A stretch of DNA of 64,000 nucleotides from Aptenodytes patagonicus (GCF_965638725.1 NC_134949.1:188359706-188423705), one strand, 5' to 3'; shown: positions 34,926-47,031, counted from the stretch's first letter. Notes: generated from the letters alone by a model not told the origin. A program made the numbers and translations.

Positions 34926-37622
34926 CACTTGCTCCTCTTCCTACTCTTCGTTGGACCTTTCAACTGCTTTGCCAGTTACAGCCGTGCCACAGAGCTCTTC
35001 TACAGCCTCAACGAGGGGCTCCCTGCTGGGGTGCTCATTGGCAGCCTGGCCCGTGACCTGCGGCTGTCGACAGCTGGTGGGCAGCACCCTGCGGCCCCCC
35101 AGCCCCCACTCTCCTTCACCCTGGCTTCCCGTGGCTTAGGGGGACAGTACGTACAGCTGGACAACCGCTCTGGAGAGCTGCACACCTCGGCTGTGGAGAT
35201 AGACCGGGAAACTCTGTGCATGGAGAGCAGTGGGGCCACCATCTTTGGGGGAGCAGCTGCTGTCTCCTCCTCCTCACCCTCATCTGAGTCATGCCTGCTG
35301 CTGCTGGATGTGCTGGTGCTGCCGCAGGAGTACTTCCGCCTGGTGAAGGTAAAAATTGCTATCCGGGATGTCAATGACAATGCACCCCACTTCCCTGTGC
35401 CCCACATCCGCCTCTCGGTGCCCGAGAATGCACCTGTAAACACCCGCCTGGCTATCGAGCACCCCGCCCTTGACCCTGACGTGGGCACCAACGGTGTCCA
35501 GACCTACCGCCTGCAAGATAACTACGGTGTTTTCACCCTGGATGTGGAGGAGAATGAGAGCGGGGAGAGGACTCCCTACCTGATTGTCATGGGGTCTCTG
35601 GACAGGGAAACACGGGAGGAGTATGTCACAGTCATCGTTGCTGAGGATGGGGGGAGTCCTCCGCTTGTGGGCAGTGCCACCCTCACTATTGGCATCAGCG
35701 ACATCAATGACAACTGCCCCCAGTTCAGCGACTCGCAGCTCAATGTCACTCTTTATGGGAATTCCAGTCTAGGGACACACGTGGCCACTGTCCATGCAGT
35801 AGACATGGACCTTGGATCCAATGCCCAGATCACCTACTCCTACAGCCAGAAGGTTCCCCAGCCATCCAGAGACTTGTTCCATCTGGACGAAAGCACAGGA
35901 ACCATCACGCTCTCCAGTAAAGTTGATGGGGACACTCCAAGGCTCCACAGGCTGATCATACTGGGCAACGGTCCTGGTTGTATCCCTGCTGTGATCACGG
36001 TGCTAGTGACAATCATCAAAGTCATGATGAGGCCACCTGAAGTTGTCCCTCGTTTCATAGCTAATGAAGCAGAAGGGGTGGTGTACTTAAAGGAACTGGA
36101 GCCTATCAACACACCGATAGCATTTTTTACCATCAAAGACCCTGATGAAAAATACAAAGTCAATTGCTATTTGGATGGTGATGGGCCTTTCAGACTTTCA
36201 CCATACAAGCCATACAATAATGAATATCTGTTGGAGACCACAAAGCCTTTGGACTATGAGACACAGCAGCTGTATGAAATCTCTGTAGTTGCGTGGAACT
36301 CAGAAGGATTTCATGTCAACAGAATAATCAAAGTACAGGTTCTGGATGACAACGACAACTCTCCAGTTTTCTCTCAACAGCTGATAGAATTATCCATTGA
36401 GGAGAACAACGTTCCCAATGCTTTCTTGACCAAACTGCATGCTACAGATGCTGACAGTGGAGAAAGAGGGCAAGTGTCCTATTTTTTAGGGCCTGATGCC
36501 CCTTCCTATTTTTCTTTAGATAAAGCCACAGGAGTTCTTACAGTTTCCACCCAACTGGACAGAGAAGAAAAAGAGAAATACAGATATACTGTCAAAGCAG
36601 TAGATTCTGGGTTCCCTCCAAGAGAATCAATAGCAACTGTCACCATCACTGTATTGGATAAAAATGATAATAGTCCAAGATTTATCAATAAGGATTTCAG
36701 CTTTTTCGTGCCAGAAAACTTTCCAGGTTTTGGTGAAATCGGAGTTATAAGTGTCACAGATGCTGATGCAGGGCAAAATGGATGGGTTGCCCTTTCCGTT
36801 CTGAATGGAAGCGATATTTTTGTCATAGATACTGGAAAAGGAGTTTTGAGAGCTAAGGTCTCCCTGGACAGGGAGCAGCAAAGCTCCTATGTTCTGTGGA
36901 TCGAAGCAGTTGATGGCGGTGATCCTGCCCTCTCCTCTACTGCAAAAATAACTATCCTTCTTCTGGACATAAATGACAACCCCCCTTTGGTCTTGTTTCC
37001 TCAATCTAATATGTCTTATTTGTTGGTCCTTCCTTCTACCCTTCCTGGCTCTCCCATCACTGAGGTCTATGCTGTTGATAAGGACACTGGTATGAATGCA
37101 GTCATAGCTTACAGCATCATAGGAAGAAGAGGCCCTCGACCGGAGTCATTTAGGATTGACCCTAAAACTGGTAATATCACCTTGGAAGAGTCACTTATGC
37201 AAAATGACTACGGCCTCTATCGGCTGCTTGTAAAAGTTAGTGATCACGGCTATCCAGAACCTCTCCATTCCACCGTCATGGTGAACCTTTTCGTCAATGA
37301 CACTGTTAGCAATGAGAGCTACATTGAAAGTTTGTTAAGAAAGGAGCCTGATATCAGTATAGAAGAAAAGCAGCCGCAAATATCCATAGAGCCTACACAT
37401 AAAAAAATGGAGTCAGCATCCTGCATGCCTACCTTGGTAGCTCTGTCAATAATAAGCTTGGGATCAATTGCTTTAGTAACAGGGATGGGCATTTACATCT
37501 GTCTAAGAAAAGGAAAAAAGCATCACAGAGCAGATGAAAACGTGGAAGTACAAATCCCATTAAATGGAAGAATTAACCTGCACATGTTGGAGAAGAAACC
37601 GATGGAGATTTCTAACATTTGA
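34926..37622 (+). CDS. PCDH20: Protocadherin-20, main exon (residues 18-915)
   Basis: PCDH20 is a calcium-dependent adhesion protein of the plasma membrane in the non-clustered protocadherin group, expressed mainly in neural tissue. With exon 1 the product has 915 residues, slightly shorter than the roughly 950 of human. In order: signal peptide core HLLLFLLFVGPFNCFA (18-33); EC1 to about 165 (ends DVNDNAP); EC2 to 276 (DINDNCP); EC3 to about 388; EC4 to 491 (DDNDNSP); EC5 to 595 (DKNDNSP); EC6 to 698 (DINDNPP); EC7 to about 809; juxtamembrane stretch; transmembrane helix about 852-877; tail 878-915 ending MEISNI. DRE and DxD calcium motifs recur. EC3 ends in MMRPPEVVPRF and lacks DxNDN, so the EC3-EC4 linker should bind less calcium. 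Nine N-glycosylation sequons are visible. The tail is short, with none of the long conserved blocks of delta protocadherins. The frame is intact to TGA at 37620. The 5' half is GC-rich and the 3' half AT-richer. Identity is from close residue-by-residue likeness to vertebrate PCDH20, strongest in EC4-EC7. Confidence 0.95.
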   Translation, partial: HLLLFLLFVGPFNCFASYSRATELFYSLNEGLPAGVLIGSLARDLRLSTAGGQHPAAPQPPLSFTLASRGLGGQYVQLDNRSGELHTSAVEIDRETLCMESSGATIFGGAAAVSSSSPSSESCLLLLDVLVLPQEYFRLVKVKIAIRDVNDNAPHFPVPHIRLSVPENAPVNTRLAIEHPALDPDVGTNGVQTYRLQDNYGVFTLDVEENESGERTPYLIVMGSLDRETREEYVTVIVAEDGGSPPLVGSATLTIGISDINDNCPQFSDSQLNVTLYGNSSLGTHVATVHAVDMDLGSNAQITYSYSQKVPQPSRDLFHLDESTGTITLSSKVDGDTPRLHRLIILGNGPGCIPAVITVLVTIIKVMMRPPEVVPRFIANEAEGVVYLKELEPINTPIAFFTIKDPDEKYKVNCYLDGDGPFRLSPYKPYNNEYLLETTKPLDYETQQLYEISVVAWNSEGFHVNRIIKVQVLDDNDNSPVFSQQLIELSIEENNVPNAFLTKLHATDADSGERGQVSYFLGPDAPSYFSLDKATGVLTVSTQLDREEKEKYRYTVKAVDSGFPPRESIATVTITVLDKNDNSPRFINKDFSFFVPENFPGFGEIGVISVTDADAGQNGWVALSVLNGSDIFVIDTGKGVLRAKVSLDREQQSSYVLWIEAVDGGDPALSSTAKITILLLDINDNPPLVLFPQSNMSYLLVLPSTLPGSPITEVYAVDKDTGMNAVIAYSIIGRRGPRPESFRIDPKTGNITLEESLMQNDYGLYRLLVKVSDHGYPEPLHSTVMVNLFVNDTVSNESYIESLLRKEPDISIEEKQPQISIEPTHKKMESASCMPTLVALSIISLGSIALVTGMGIYICLRKGKKHHRADENVEVQIPLNGRINLHMLEKKPMEISNI

Positions 37623-38990
37623 CGTTACTTTGTGGATAAACCCAACATCTGAAAAACCTTGGACAGCTCTGAAACACCTAGCCGTGGGTTGTATTGACAG
37701 AGGTTGCAATGAAGGACCACTAATTTATAACTTAATAATATTATAATTGTAAATAGCTGTTTACAGTTTTTTAAATTGAAATTCAGTGTACAGCTTTTTT
37801 ATGAAACCTTAGTACTAACAGCTAGCACCCTGTCTATAAAAACATGGACATCATTTGCAGCTTTCATAAATCAGTAAGATCAGTGATCATAAAAAAGGGG
37901 AAGGTAAGATGATTCTTTAAACTCAAGTTTTAAAAGTCTTTTAACCACAAGAGGGCATCAGATGCTCCTGAGCAGGGAACTGTTCGAGGTACTGTCCATG
38001 AGCTAAACACAGAGTATATTTTAAATACATTGGTTTTAATATAAAATACACATTGGCATACAGACGTTTAACCCTAAAAAAAAGAAATGTCTGTTCCAAT
38101 GTATGTATAATTAAAAGAATAAAGACGTTAAAATGCACTAGTAATAATAAAAAAAGAATGTTTATTACCTCACAAGTAAAGCTTATACAGTAGGATAGAA
38201 GAGGCATTAACAAGAAGTGCAATTCCTGTTGAGCAAGAATGCAAGATATTGTAATGAGAATCTGAACTGCTGTGACATATCATCTTTCATTTGCTCCAGA
38301 TTTCACCCACATTATCATTTGCTCCAGCAATCTGCTGGTCATTTTTATGGAAAATTATATTTAATGTTTCCTACAGCAAATAATGACAGAACCCTATGCT
38401 CATCCTCGTAAACATGCCAGATGCAAGGAAGCAAGGGAATGGCTAAATCTTTAGTTGTCACAGAAGTGGTGATGTTTTTTGTACTTTGAGCAATCTGTCA
38501 GTAGTACTCCATCAGTTTGGTTGTGTAATAGATTTTTTCATGTGATACTTCTGAATCTGATCTGCCAGATGAAAACAAAAATTGCTTCATATTCTAAGGA
38601 ATTGTAGGACTTAGTTTATTCTGACTGTTGCTCCTTCCTGGATTGGTATTTCATGTGAAGGATCTTGTTTCTGACTTTTGGCGACCATTCCTGGCTCCTT
38701 TTCATTGGCTTTGATTTTGGATCTAATCCAAAATCTAACTTGTAAGACTGGTGGCATATTTTCTTGATAATTTATTCTTTGCTGTATCCTCTGCAACAAA
38801 GCAGCAGGTTTATCGGTGATGTATCACTTTCACTTCATTTTAAGAGCTGAGATCTTTTGTATGATGATTACATCAAATTTCTCTGTGTGAACAAGATAAA
38901 TTAGTGTTATGCTTAAAACTGATTATTTTGATTTCTGGCATCATATGTCTGTAATGTACCAAAAGTGTTTATATGTCTGCAAATTAAAGC
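37623..38990 (+). other. PCDH20: Probable PCDH20 3'UTR with candidate poly(A) signals
   Basis: AT-rich sequence directly after the stop codon, with no further frame of interest. Candidate polyadenylation signals are AATAAA at 38118-38123, AATAAA at 38146-38151 and ATTAAA at 38983-38988. Which one is used cannot be told from sequence. TGTAAATA at 37748-37755 matches the Pumilio-binding consensus. Confidence 0.5.
37748..37765 (+). promoter_or_regulatory. Pumilio-type element inside a small hairpin, PCDH20 3'UTR
   Basis: TGTAAATA fits the consensus UGUANAUA bound by Pumilio proteins, which repress or localise mRNAs, including in neurons. The same bases form the left arm of a perfect 6-bp inverted repeat (TGTAAA/TTTACA) with a six-base loop. 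The element is about 125 bases after the stop codon. Function is inferred from the motif only. Confidence 0.4.
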
Positions 38991-41900
38991 TATATATTTT
39001 CATAATAACTTATTCTCTCTCTCTCCTAGAATTTTAATTATAAAGCTAAATATTAATTTAATTGTAAGAAATGCATATTTCACAGATGCTTGGGTGCTGG
39101 CTATCTTGTCTGACATGTCATAATACTTCCCAAAATTAGTACACTTCAAAATCATAAATGAGAGTTTATGCTGTACTTCTTGAAATTACTGGCAAAAGCA
39201 ATTGTGTTTCAGCTAATGCAAGGGGGGCGGCAGCTGATACCTGTTTTAAAAGTAGGGAATGCAATTTGAGGCAGGTTTTGATTTTTCTCTCTGTGACTGG
39301 CACATTATTTCACCTTGAGCCTCTTGAAATGTTGGAGCTTCTTATAGATATTGGTTCTGCTTTGCCTAAGTAAGAGTATTAATATAATGTCCAGATTTTG
39401 CCATTCTACCTATAAGAAATAGCTATTTTTTCAGGTTAGAGTATTTTCTGTTTATGTACGGTTTGATAGCTGTGTTTCATGAAAAGTTAATTCAGCCTGT
39501 CAAAGGCTTTGTGGTTAATCACCTTTTTTTCATTTATTTTCATATTATTAAAATACGAAAATGGTATGTATGCCTGAAATGCATTTGTCTCAAAGAGACA
39601 TTGTTTATTATCTCTGAAGAAAAATGACATTAATTCTTCGGAAATGGCTTCAGTATTATAGATGCTCTGTATTGCTGTGGTGGGGAAGCTAGATCCTCTG
39701 CATTTTTTTCTTCAGTAAGGAGGCAAGGTAACTGAAAGAAAGACAGGATTCTTTTCATTGCTCTTCTCTTATTTGAATTAGCAGTCCAATATCTTCTCAA
39801 GACAATTTAAACAGGAGCAAACCAAAGACATAAGAAATACAATAAAACCATAAACCTAATCCTTCAGTGTATGTTCATGTGACACTGGGCAGATATTTTT
39901 ATTCAGGTCTGACAAATACATAGTCTTGAACCTGCTTCATTAAGCTTCCTGAGCTTAGATGCGCTGTTCTTGTTGCTTTTTTTGGTTTGTTTAGTTCAAG
40001 CACGTTCCTAATGCATAATAAAATATAATGGTATGAGCCTGTTAAAACCAAAGTACTGCCCATGAAGCATTTTGCTTGCACAATTTTCTACACATTTAAA
40101 GAAAATTGATTTGAAATCACACCTTCAGCCATACCAGCACCACTACTTGTGAAAAAGATTTTACCTTGAATAATGCTTCATAGGGTAAGAGCACATTTTT
40201 GCCTTCCTGTGAGTAGCCTCTGGGTAGGTAATGTCACTGAAGATGGCAAAATATGCAAAGTGAGTTTTGTTTTTTTTTAAATTCCATATTTTGTGTTACT
40301 TAAAAAACATACAGCTGGTAGCAGCAAGTAATAATAATGATATTTAAGCCTGCAATGTTAAGCCTAACAATGATTAAAAAAAACAAAACAGGAATCTTAA
40401 ATTCATAGAACCTGGGAATTTCTTCTCAAAAAAATGTTCTTTCTCAGTGGAAAAATGCTTGATACTGGCTATATAGCAAACATTTCTGTGACGCTGCTGT
40501 TTCCAAAGTATCCCTTACAGAAATCCCTTTCACGTGAAAACACATTTTTAATGAGTATAACTAAAGTAAACTAGGCTCAAATATAAAAGGCCTATTTTAT
40601 TACCACCTTGTGCAGTGCACTTGCCAAAATATATGCAAATCTTGTCAACACTGGTAGTTGAGCTGGCACAAAAATAAATGTCTCATTCATTTACAGTATC
40701 CATTGAACAATCTTAGAGTGAGTGGGTGCTCTTTGTTCATTTCTATAAAAAATGAGATTGTCCTAAGCTTTGTATTGCCAAAGCCTCCTAAACTTGCCAT
40801 GCAAACCCTTTTTCATTAGAATTAACAAATTAAAAAATAAAAGACAAGAAATGGGCAGCGAGCCCAGCGGCAGTGGACAGAGAAAATCAGCTCAGTCTTC
40901 TCTTTTTCTGTTTCATTTTATTCTTTTTAAAGATCTAGGAGCCCCATTACTCTTTGAAGTTACTGTTTTGATGCAAAATTAACCTAACACCTGGCTGAGT
41001 ATCAATAAAAGATGAGATATGAAAGTGTGGAAGGGGAATTAGAGCACATTGCTTTTTCTTATGTCACGACTCAGAAAACAATTAATCTTACGGCCTTTTC
41101 AATCCATTTTCCAGTACCAAGGTTCAAACATGTAGCTGCGCCAGAGTCCACTGAGGACAATGTAAAAAGATCCCACTTATCTTAATAGGACATCCAATGG
41201 GAGGTACAGTGTTAGAGCAAAACCTGGCCACCCTGAAAGCAATCACAAAGCCCTGATTGCTGACTGGGGTTTCATTATAAGTTTTCTGCCCCCAGCTGCT
41301 GTTTTGGGAAGGCTTTATTAAAATACTCCGACATATGATGAGGACGGATAATCCATGACTAGCGTTTCACTTCCTGGTTCAAAGCAATGAATTCTCAGGG
41401 AGCAGCCTAGCAGTTCGGCATAAGTGGAGATACACAGCGTCTCTGCCACAAAGAAATAATCAGCTGAATATGCAGAGTGTTTCTTTTCATGATTCAGGTG
41501 TGTTATCAGAGCCATGCAGGAAGCTGACTGCCACCTTCACTGTACTGTGCTTGTCACCAGCTTCTCATAGCCATTAGTTTCTATGTACATTCCTTCTCAC
41601 TCATGTAATTTACAGGGAAAAGCAAAACAAGACAATTAATTGTCAAATATTAGCCAGCTGAAATACAAAACCTTGATTTAGACAACTCTCCTTTAGAGCT
41701 GGCATTTGAGGAGCTAAGTGCATTCATCGTCCTTACCAAAAATAATTTGATTTTAAAGGAGATGTCTAGTGACATTTTAAGTAGAAATAAAGGTATTCAG
41801 CACCTCCACTTCCTATAGTCAAGTCCTATACTTTTTATATGAGTAGAAGATGCTCAGACAGATAAAAGTTTCAGGAATTAGTTTTATGCTTTATTTTAAC

Positions 41901-44900
41901 AGTGTGGGAAATGTTCTGAGGAAACTATTTGAAGGCTTATAACTTATTGGTTCCTAACAAGGTTGTTCAGAGTTATGAAATTTCAAATGATTGGCAACAT
42001 GTCATAATTTACAGTTTTAGGAATTAAAAGCATGTGCAAAAATACCTGTGCAGGCAGTGTTGCTATTTCCTTTTCAATCTCTGTACCAGCCTGAACCAGC
42101 AGATAAGAAGATAAAACTGCCATCTGCATTCTGAGATGGAGGGATTCAAAGGTTTTGGCTCACAAACAAATGTAAAGTTAAACAGCTCTGTTTTTCACAT
42201 TGTGGACGAGAAAAATACTTTCATTCTTATCAGCACAGATTGATAGACTGCATACTCTTTCTAACATGCTGTATACAAATGTTTCAGTGATTTCTGCTGT
42301 TTTTTTCATGCCGGTTTCATCAGGGAATGAATTTTAAAGGCCAAATTTCAACTCCTAAATATTTCTGATGACAGAGTACTTTGAACAGATGCTAAGAAAA
42401 CATCATTCTGAATGAAGAAATATTGAATCATTTATGATGCATTCAGTCATTCATTCCACTGCTTGTGAAAACAAATATATGCTTAAGTGTTCGAGTTGCA
42501 GGTTTTCATGTTGCTACCTAATGCTGCTGGTAAGTAGTAAGCATTTAACTGAAATACACTGTATGGGATCATTTAAACTGTGTTCAAATGGGAAGGACTT
42601 GCATTTTAAACATCAAGTTGGATGTTGCTCTACTCCCAGCAGCGCCAGCAGTATCAATTCAATCTTCTGTCCTAACTATTTTGTCTTATTTTCCATCTTC
42701 AAAGTTTTGGTTAAATATTCATCTTCAGAGCAAGTCACTGAGGTGAGAACTCTTACCTCCTTATGCAGAACAGGAGCAAAGATTGCTTGATTCCTCTGCC
42801 TATGTGTCAGCATCTAGTGCTACTTGAGATGCCTTAAGGTATCCCACCTGGCCTCCAGCTGCCAGTCTGGAAGAGTGCAGGCTTTTGATCAATGAACTAT
42901 TGTATCTGCCATCCCAGTGTGGATGCTTTGGATATTTTAGGAGGGGTTCACTAAACACCTGCGTGTTTTGAAGTGAGTCTTCGATGTGATTCAGCTCCAT
43001 ATTTACACATCTACATTGAAATGTCTACCGATAGGTATCGACCAGTGAGCTAGGAGTCTTAGCTTCCAGGATAGTCTGTGAGTCTCCTCAACATAGTCAA
43101 TAGAACTAGAGAATGCTTCAGCTTGCTCTAAAGCTGGCACTCAGGGCAAGATGTAGCTTCCCTGAAAATTAATACAAAGTGCTATCTAGAATGCCGTTGA
43201 GCATCTCAAACTTCTGCACAGGGCTGTCCGGAAGACTTGCACCTTTCTAGAGGGGTAGCTAGATGCCAAGAGTGCAAAGCAGCACCTAAAATGACATGAG
43301 AAAACTATGGATAGGCATGTGTATCCCACTGTTGGTGACAGATCAAGTGTATCAACCTCTCAGCTCCACTGAGTAGAGCTTGACAGACTATAATGGGAAC
43401 ATAAAACATAGATCATACAGAGACATCTGATCCTTAGCATCAGAGCCAAAAAAATACCTACAAGCCTAAAATGTAACAACTATCATACCTAACTTACAAG
43501 CTCTGAAGCCTGAATTCATCCCATCTAATTCTGGTGATTTAGTGGAGCCATCTGTGCCCTCTGCTGTGAACAGAGAGATAAAGAATCTTTTTTTGCAGGC
43601 AGTTCAGGTCTTTGGTAAGCACTGGAGTTGTTTACTTCTCTCCACTATGTTTACAGATAACTCAGGGTAACTAAGATTTCACTTTGTGTTTCAGTCAAAG
43701 AAGAGAAATTTAGGCCACAAAGTGAACTACAGATCGCAGTGCTAGGCACTCCCACTAGCATTGTAATGCATGGAGTGAAACCGGTGTCTCAGACGGCACC
43801 AGAACAGCCAGCGTGCTAGGGAGGAAGTCACTTGCAGTCAGTGCAGGTGCCTGGAGCTTACATGACTTTAAACCTGTCTTTCAAACACTTTGTTATAGGC
43901 TGCAAGGCTCCATCCATTTGGGTTTCACTGTCCAAAGTTTCTCATGGCTTTATCCTTTTTTTTTTCTTTTTTTCTTGTTATTCCTTTTTTTTTTTTTTTT
44001 TTTACTGAAGTGTTGCATGCAAGTCACTCCTATAGAACACAATCAAAGAAAATGTACCTTTGGTTTATATGATGGCAGAGCGCTCACTGAGGTGGTGAGA
44101 AAATGTTATCTTCCAGAGAGTGTTCTCAGTTGTGTATTTGGAGGGGATCTCTTGGTAAGGACACTCTCCAGCCTTCTTTTGGAAACTGAGCTGTTGTGTT
44201 TAATACAAAGACTCAAATGTCAAAATCCTCCCAGGTTGAGGAGACACAACCATGTATGCCTACTAGAGGAGCATTCCAAGGAACTAGAGATACTTGGCCT
44301 TGAAATGGTGCTCCAAGCACTTTCAAAACTTTTCTTTAAACAAATGATGGGGGTTGATGTGGCAAGAAACTGGGGAAAACACAGTCCTGTGCTCTTCCCT
44401 CCATGATGAGCAGCTTCTGGTATTTAAAAAAAAAAAAGAAGAAAGAATTTTAAACTTTGAAACAGTTACCTCAACAGTTACCTCATAGATATTTTTCAGA
44501 GGTATTTGTCTCCACATAGTTCAGAATAATTTCAATCCTATTCTCTTTATTCATGCTGTAATCCCATTAAAATTGCAATCTCAAGACAGTTATGTGATAG
44601 AAGTTGGTCTTCCTCTGTCTAAGGCTCTATTTTCTGAGGAGTGTATTTATAAAGGGTCTTGCTGACAATCAGATTACAAAGAACTGCTTCTCAGGATGTG
44701 TTTTACTTCAGGACAGACAAGTAGAAAAGATCAGAAGACAGCAAGAATAAATAAATGCAGTCAAAATGGAAGGGCCCTTTACAAAGATTGCATGTGGGAA
44801 ATAAAAGGAAGTGGTCAGAAACAATATGAAGAATTTTTCTGGATCTACTGGATATACTGTGTATTATCAGCAGTGTTAATAGTCCCCTTTCAGCAGTATC

Positions 44901-45469
44901 TCATCCCTTTTCTAAACCTATAAGGATGAGAGCTTGTTGCAGAGCATTGGGATTTCCTGGACACAAAGTACTAACACAAAACACATTAAAAACTCATTCT
45001 CATTGTCAGCAGGTCAAAGTTGTACAAAGAAATAAAGGCTTTGGGTAGAATATCTTTAAAGTGTCTGTTTCATTATGATAACAGCATTCTCTTTTCATGG
45101 TGATTTTCTGTAGTGTTATTATGTTGGGTACATCCATTTTTGCTAACTCAGGACAAAAACATCTTATTAGAAGAAACATTTGCATCTTCTCAGCCAAAAT
45201 AAAAGCTGATACTGTGACATAATGTTTCCAGTGAATGCTGTTAATGAAATGAGATCTTTTTTGTGACAATACACAAATACCAGACATGCTTCTGTACTCA
45301 CTTTCCTAAAATGCATAATGATAACATAACCTTCCTCTTCATATTTATAAACAGAATAAACATTTCATTACAGTAGTAAGAATCGTGTTCTGATATACCA
45401 CTGTGTTAACACAGTGTAGATCCTGTAGATGTTTTCTGTTGAAATATATTCAAATGTCGCCTTTGCATA
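38991..45469. other. Gene desert downstream of PCDH20
   Basis: No supported gene. The longest frame (197 codons at 43813-44406) is crossed by a long T-rich tract that it translates as Phe/Leu, and has no domain. A T-rich low-complexity stretch lies at 43955-44003. The segment near 41280-41530 has more CpG and less low-complexity sequence than its neighbours and could be a conserved non-coding element, but this is a guess without alignment. Confidence 0.5.
43955..44003. repeat. T-rich low-complexity tract
   Basis: Three T runs separated by single C, CTTG and ATTCC interruptions; the longest run is about 19 T. Confidence 0.9.
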
Positions 45470-46063
45470 TGTCGTGACTTAACCCCAGCCAGCAACTAAG
45501 CCCCACACAGCCGCCCACTCACTCCCCCCTGGTGGGATGGGGGAGAGAATTGGAAGGGTAAAAGTGAGAAAACTCATGGGTTGAGATAAAGACAGTTTAA
45601 TAGAGAAAGCAAAAGCTGCACGCATAAGCAAAGCAACGTAAGGAATTAATTCGCTGCTTCCCATTGGCAGGCAGGTGTTCAGCCATCTCCAGGAAAGCAG
45701 GGCTCCATCATGCGTAACGGTTACTTGGGAAGACAAACGCCATCACTCCGAACGTCCCCCCTTCCTTCTTCTTCCCCCAGCTTTATATGCTGAGCATGAC
45801 GTCATATGGTATGGAATATCCCTTTGGTCAGTTGGGGTCAGCTGTCCCAGCTGTGTCCCCACCCAACTTCTTGTGCACCCCCAGCCTGCTCAGTGGTGAG
45901 GTGGTGTGAGAAGCAGAAAATGCCTTGACTCTGTGTAAGCACTGCTCAGCAGTAACTAAAACATCCCTGTGTTATCAACACTGTTTTCAGCACAAATCCA
46001 AAACATAGCCCCATACTAGCTACTATGAAGAAAATTAACTCTATCCCAGTCAAAACCAGCACA
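45470..46063 (-). mobile_element. Solo LTR of a second avian ERV family, minus strand
   Basis: On the minus strand the element starts TGTGCTGGTTTTGACTGG and ends AAGTCACGACA, with TG...CA ends and a length of 594 bp. In order it shows a palindromic CRE (TGACGTCA, 45797-45804), a TATA box (TATAAA, complement of 45782-45787) about 10 bp on, and an ATTAAA poly(A) signal (complement of 45596-45601). No internal retroviral genes flank it, so it is a solo LTR. GCATA occurs on both sides (45465-45469 and 46067-46071), although the right copy is not flush with CA. I recognise it as a common avian LTR; its ERV class is uncertain. Confidence 0.8.
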
Positions 46064-46265
46064 ATAGCATATCTATCTAGAAGTCATTTACGTGTTTTGA
46101 AGGTGTCTTTTTTTTTTTTTTATATAAGTCATAAGAGAAAAGCAAAGGCCACACAGTTGTCTTGATATTCTCTTTTATTTATTTCTGTTTACCAGGCTAA
46201 GTTTAGCTGAACTGAAAACACAAGAATGCTCATCTTTAACTGCCTATTCTTTGAATTTGAATTTA

Positions 46266-47031
46266 GTGCCGGGTCCTGCACTTTGGCCACAACAACCCCA
46301 TGCAGCGCTACAGGCTTGGGGAAGAGTGGCTGGAAAGCTGCCCAGCAGAGAAGGACCTGGGGGTGCTGGTTGACAGCCGGCTGAACATGAGCCGGCAGCG
46401 TGCCCAGGCAGCCAAGAAGGCCAATGGCATCCTGGCCTGTATCAGAACTAGTGTGGCCAGCAGGAGGAGGGAAGTGATCATGCCCCTGTACTCGGCACTG
46501 GTGAGGACGCACCTCGACTACTGTGTTCAGTTTTGGGCCCCTCATTACAAGAAGGATGTCGAGGTGCTGGAGCGTGTCCAGAGAAGGGCAACGAGGCTGG
46601 TGAGGGGTCTGGAGAAGAAGTCTTATGAGGAGTGGCTGAGGGAGCTGGGGTTGTTTAGCCTGGAGAAGAGGAGGCTGAGGGGAGACCTCATTGCTCTCTA
46701 CAACTCCCTGAAAGGAGGTTGTAGCGAGGTGGGTGTCGGTCTCTTCTCCCAAGTAACTAGCGATTGGACAAGAGGAAATGGCCTCAAGTTGCACCAGGGG
46801 AGGTTTAGATTGGACGTGAGAAAAAATGTCTTTACTGCAAGAGTGGTGAAACATTGGAAGAGGCTGCCCAGGGAAGTGGTTGAGTCCCCATCCCTGGAGG
46901 TATTTAAAAGGCGTGTAGATGAGGCACTTAGGGACATGTTTTAGTGGGCATGGTGGTGTTGGGTTGACGGTTGGACTCGATGATCTTAGAGGTCTTTTCC
47001 AACCTCAATGATTCTATGATTCTATGATTCT
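46266..47031 (+). mobile_element. 5'-truncated CR1 3' end (+), open to its natural stop
   Basis: The element starts at the codons for [11 protein letters not shown] and ends in ATTCTATG repeats at 47031. The ORF2 remnant is open from 46267 to the natural CR1 stop at 46942-46944 (ending VDEALRDMF), about 225 codons without a stop or frameshift, which suggests a fairly young copy. It lacks the RT catalytic motifs, so it encodes no active enzyme. It lies about 200 bp from the solo LTR. A weak TTTAG repeat (46262-46266 and 47036-47040) may be the target-site duplication. Confidence 0.92.

Noticed and set aside
33069..34963. Several 100-290-codon frames on both strands over the CpG island
   Set aside because: Ala/Arg/Pro/Gly-rich translations of GC-rich DNA with no domain; GC-rich sequence lacks stops by chance.
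43813..44406. 197-codon + frame
   Set aside because: Crosses a T-rich tract giving a Phe/Leu run; no domain, and no promoter or splice context.
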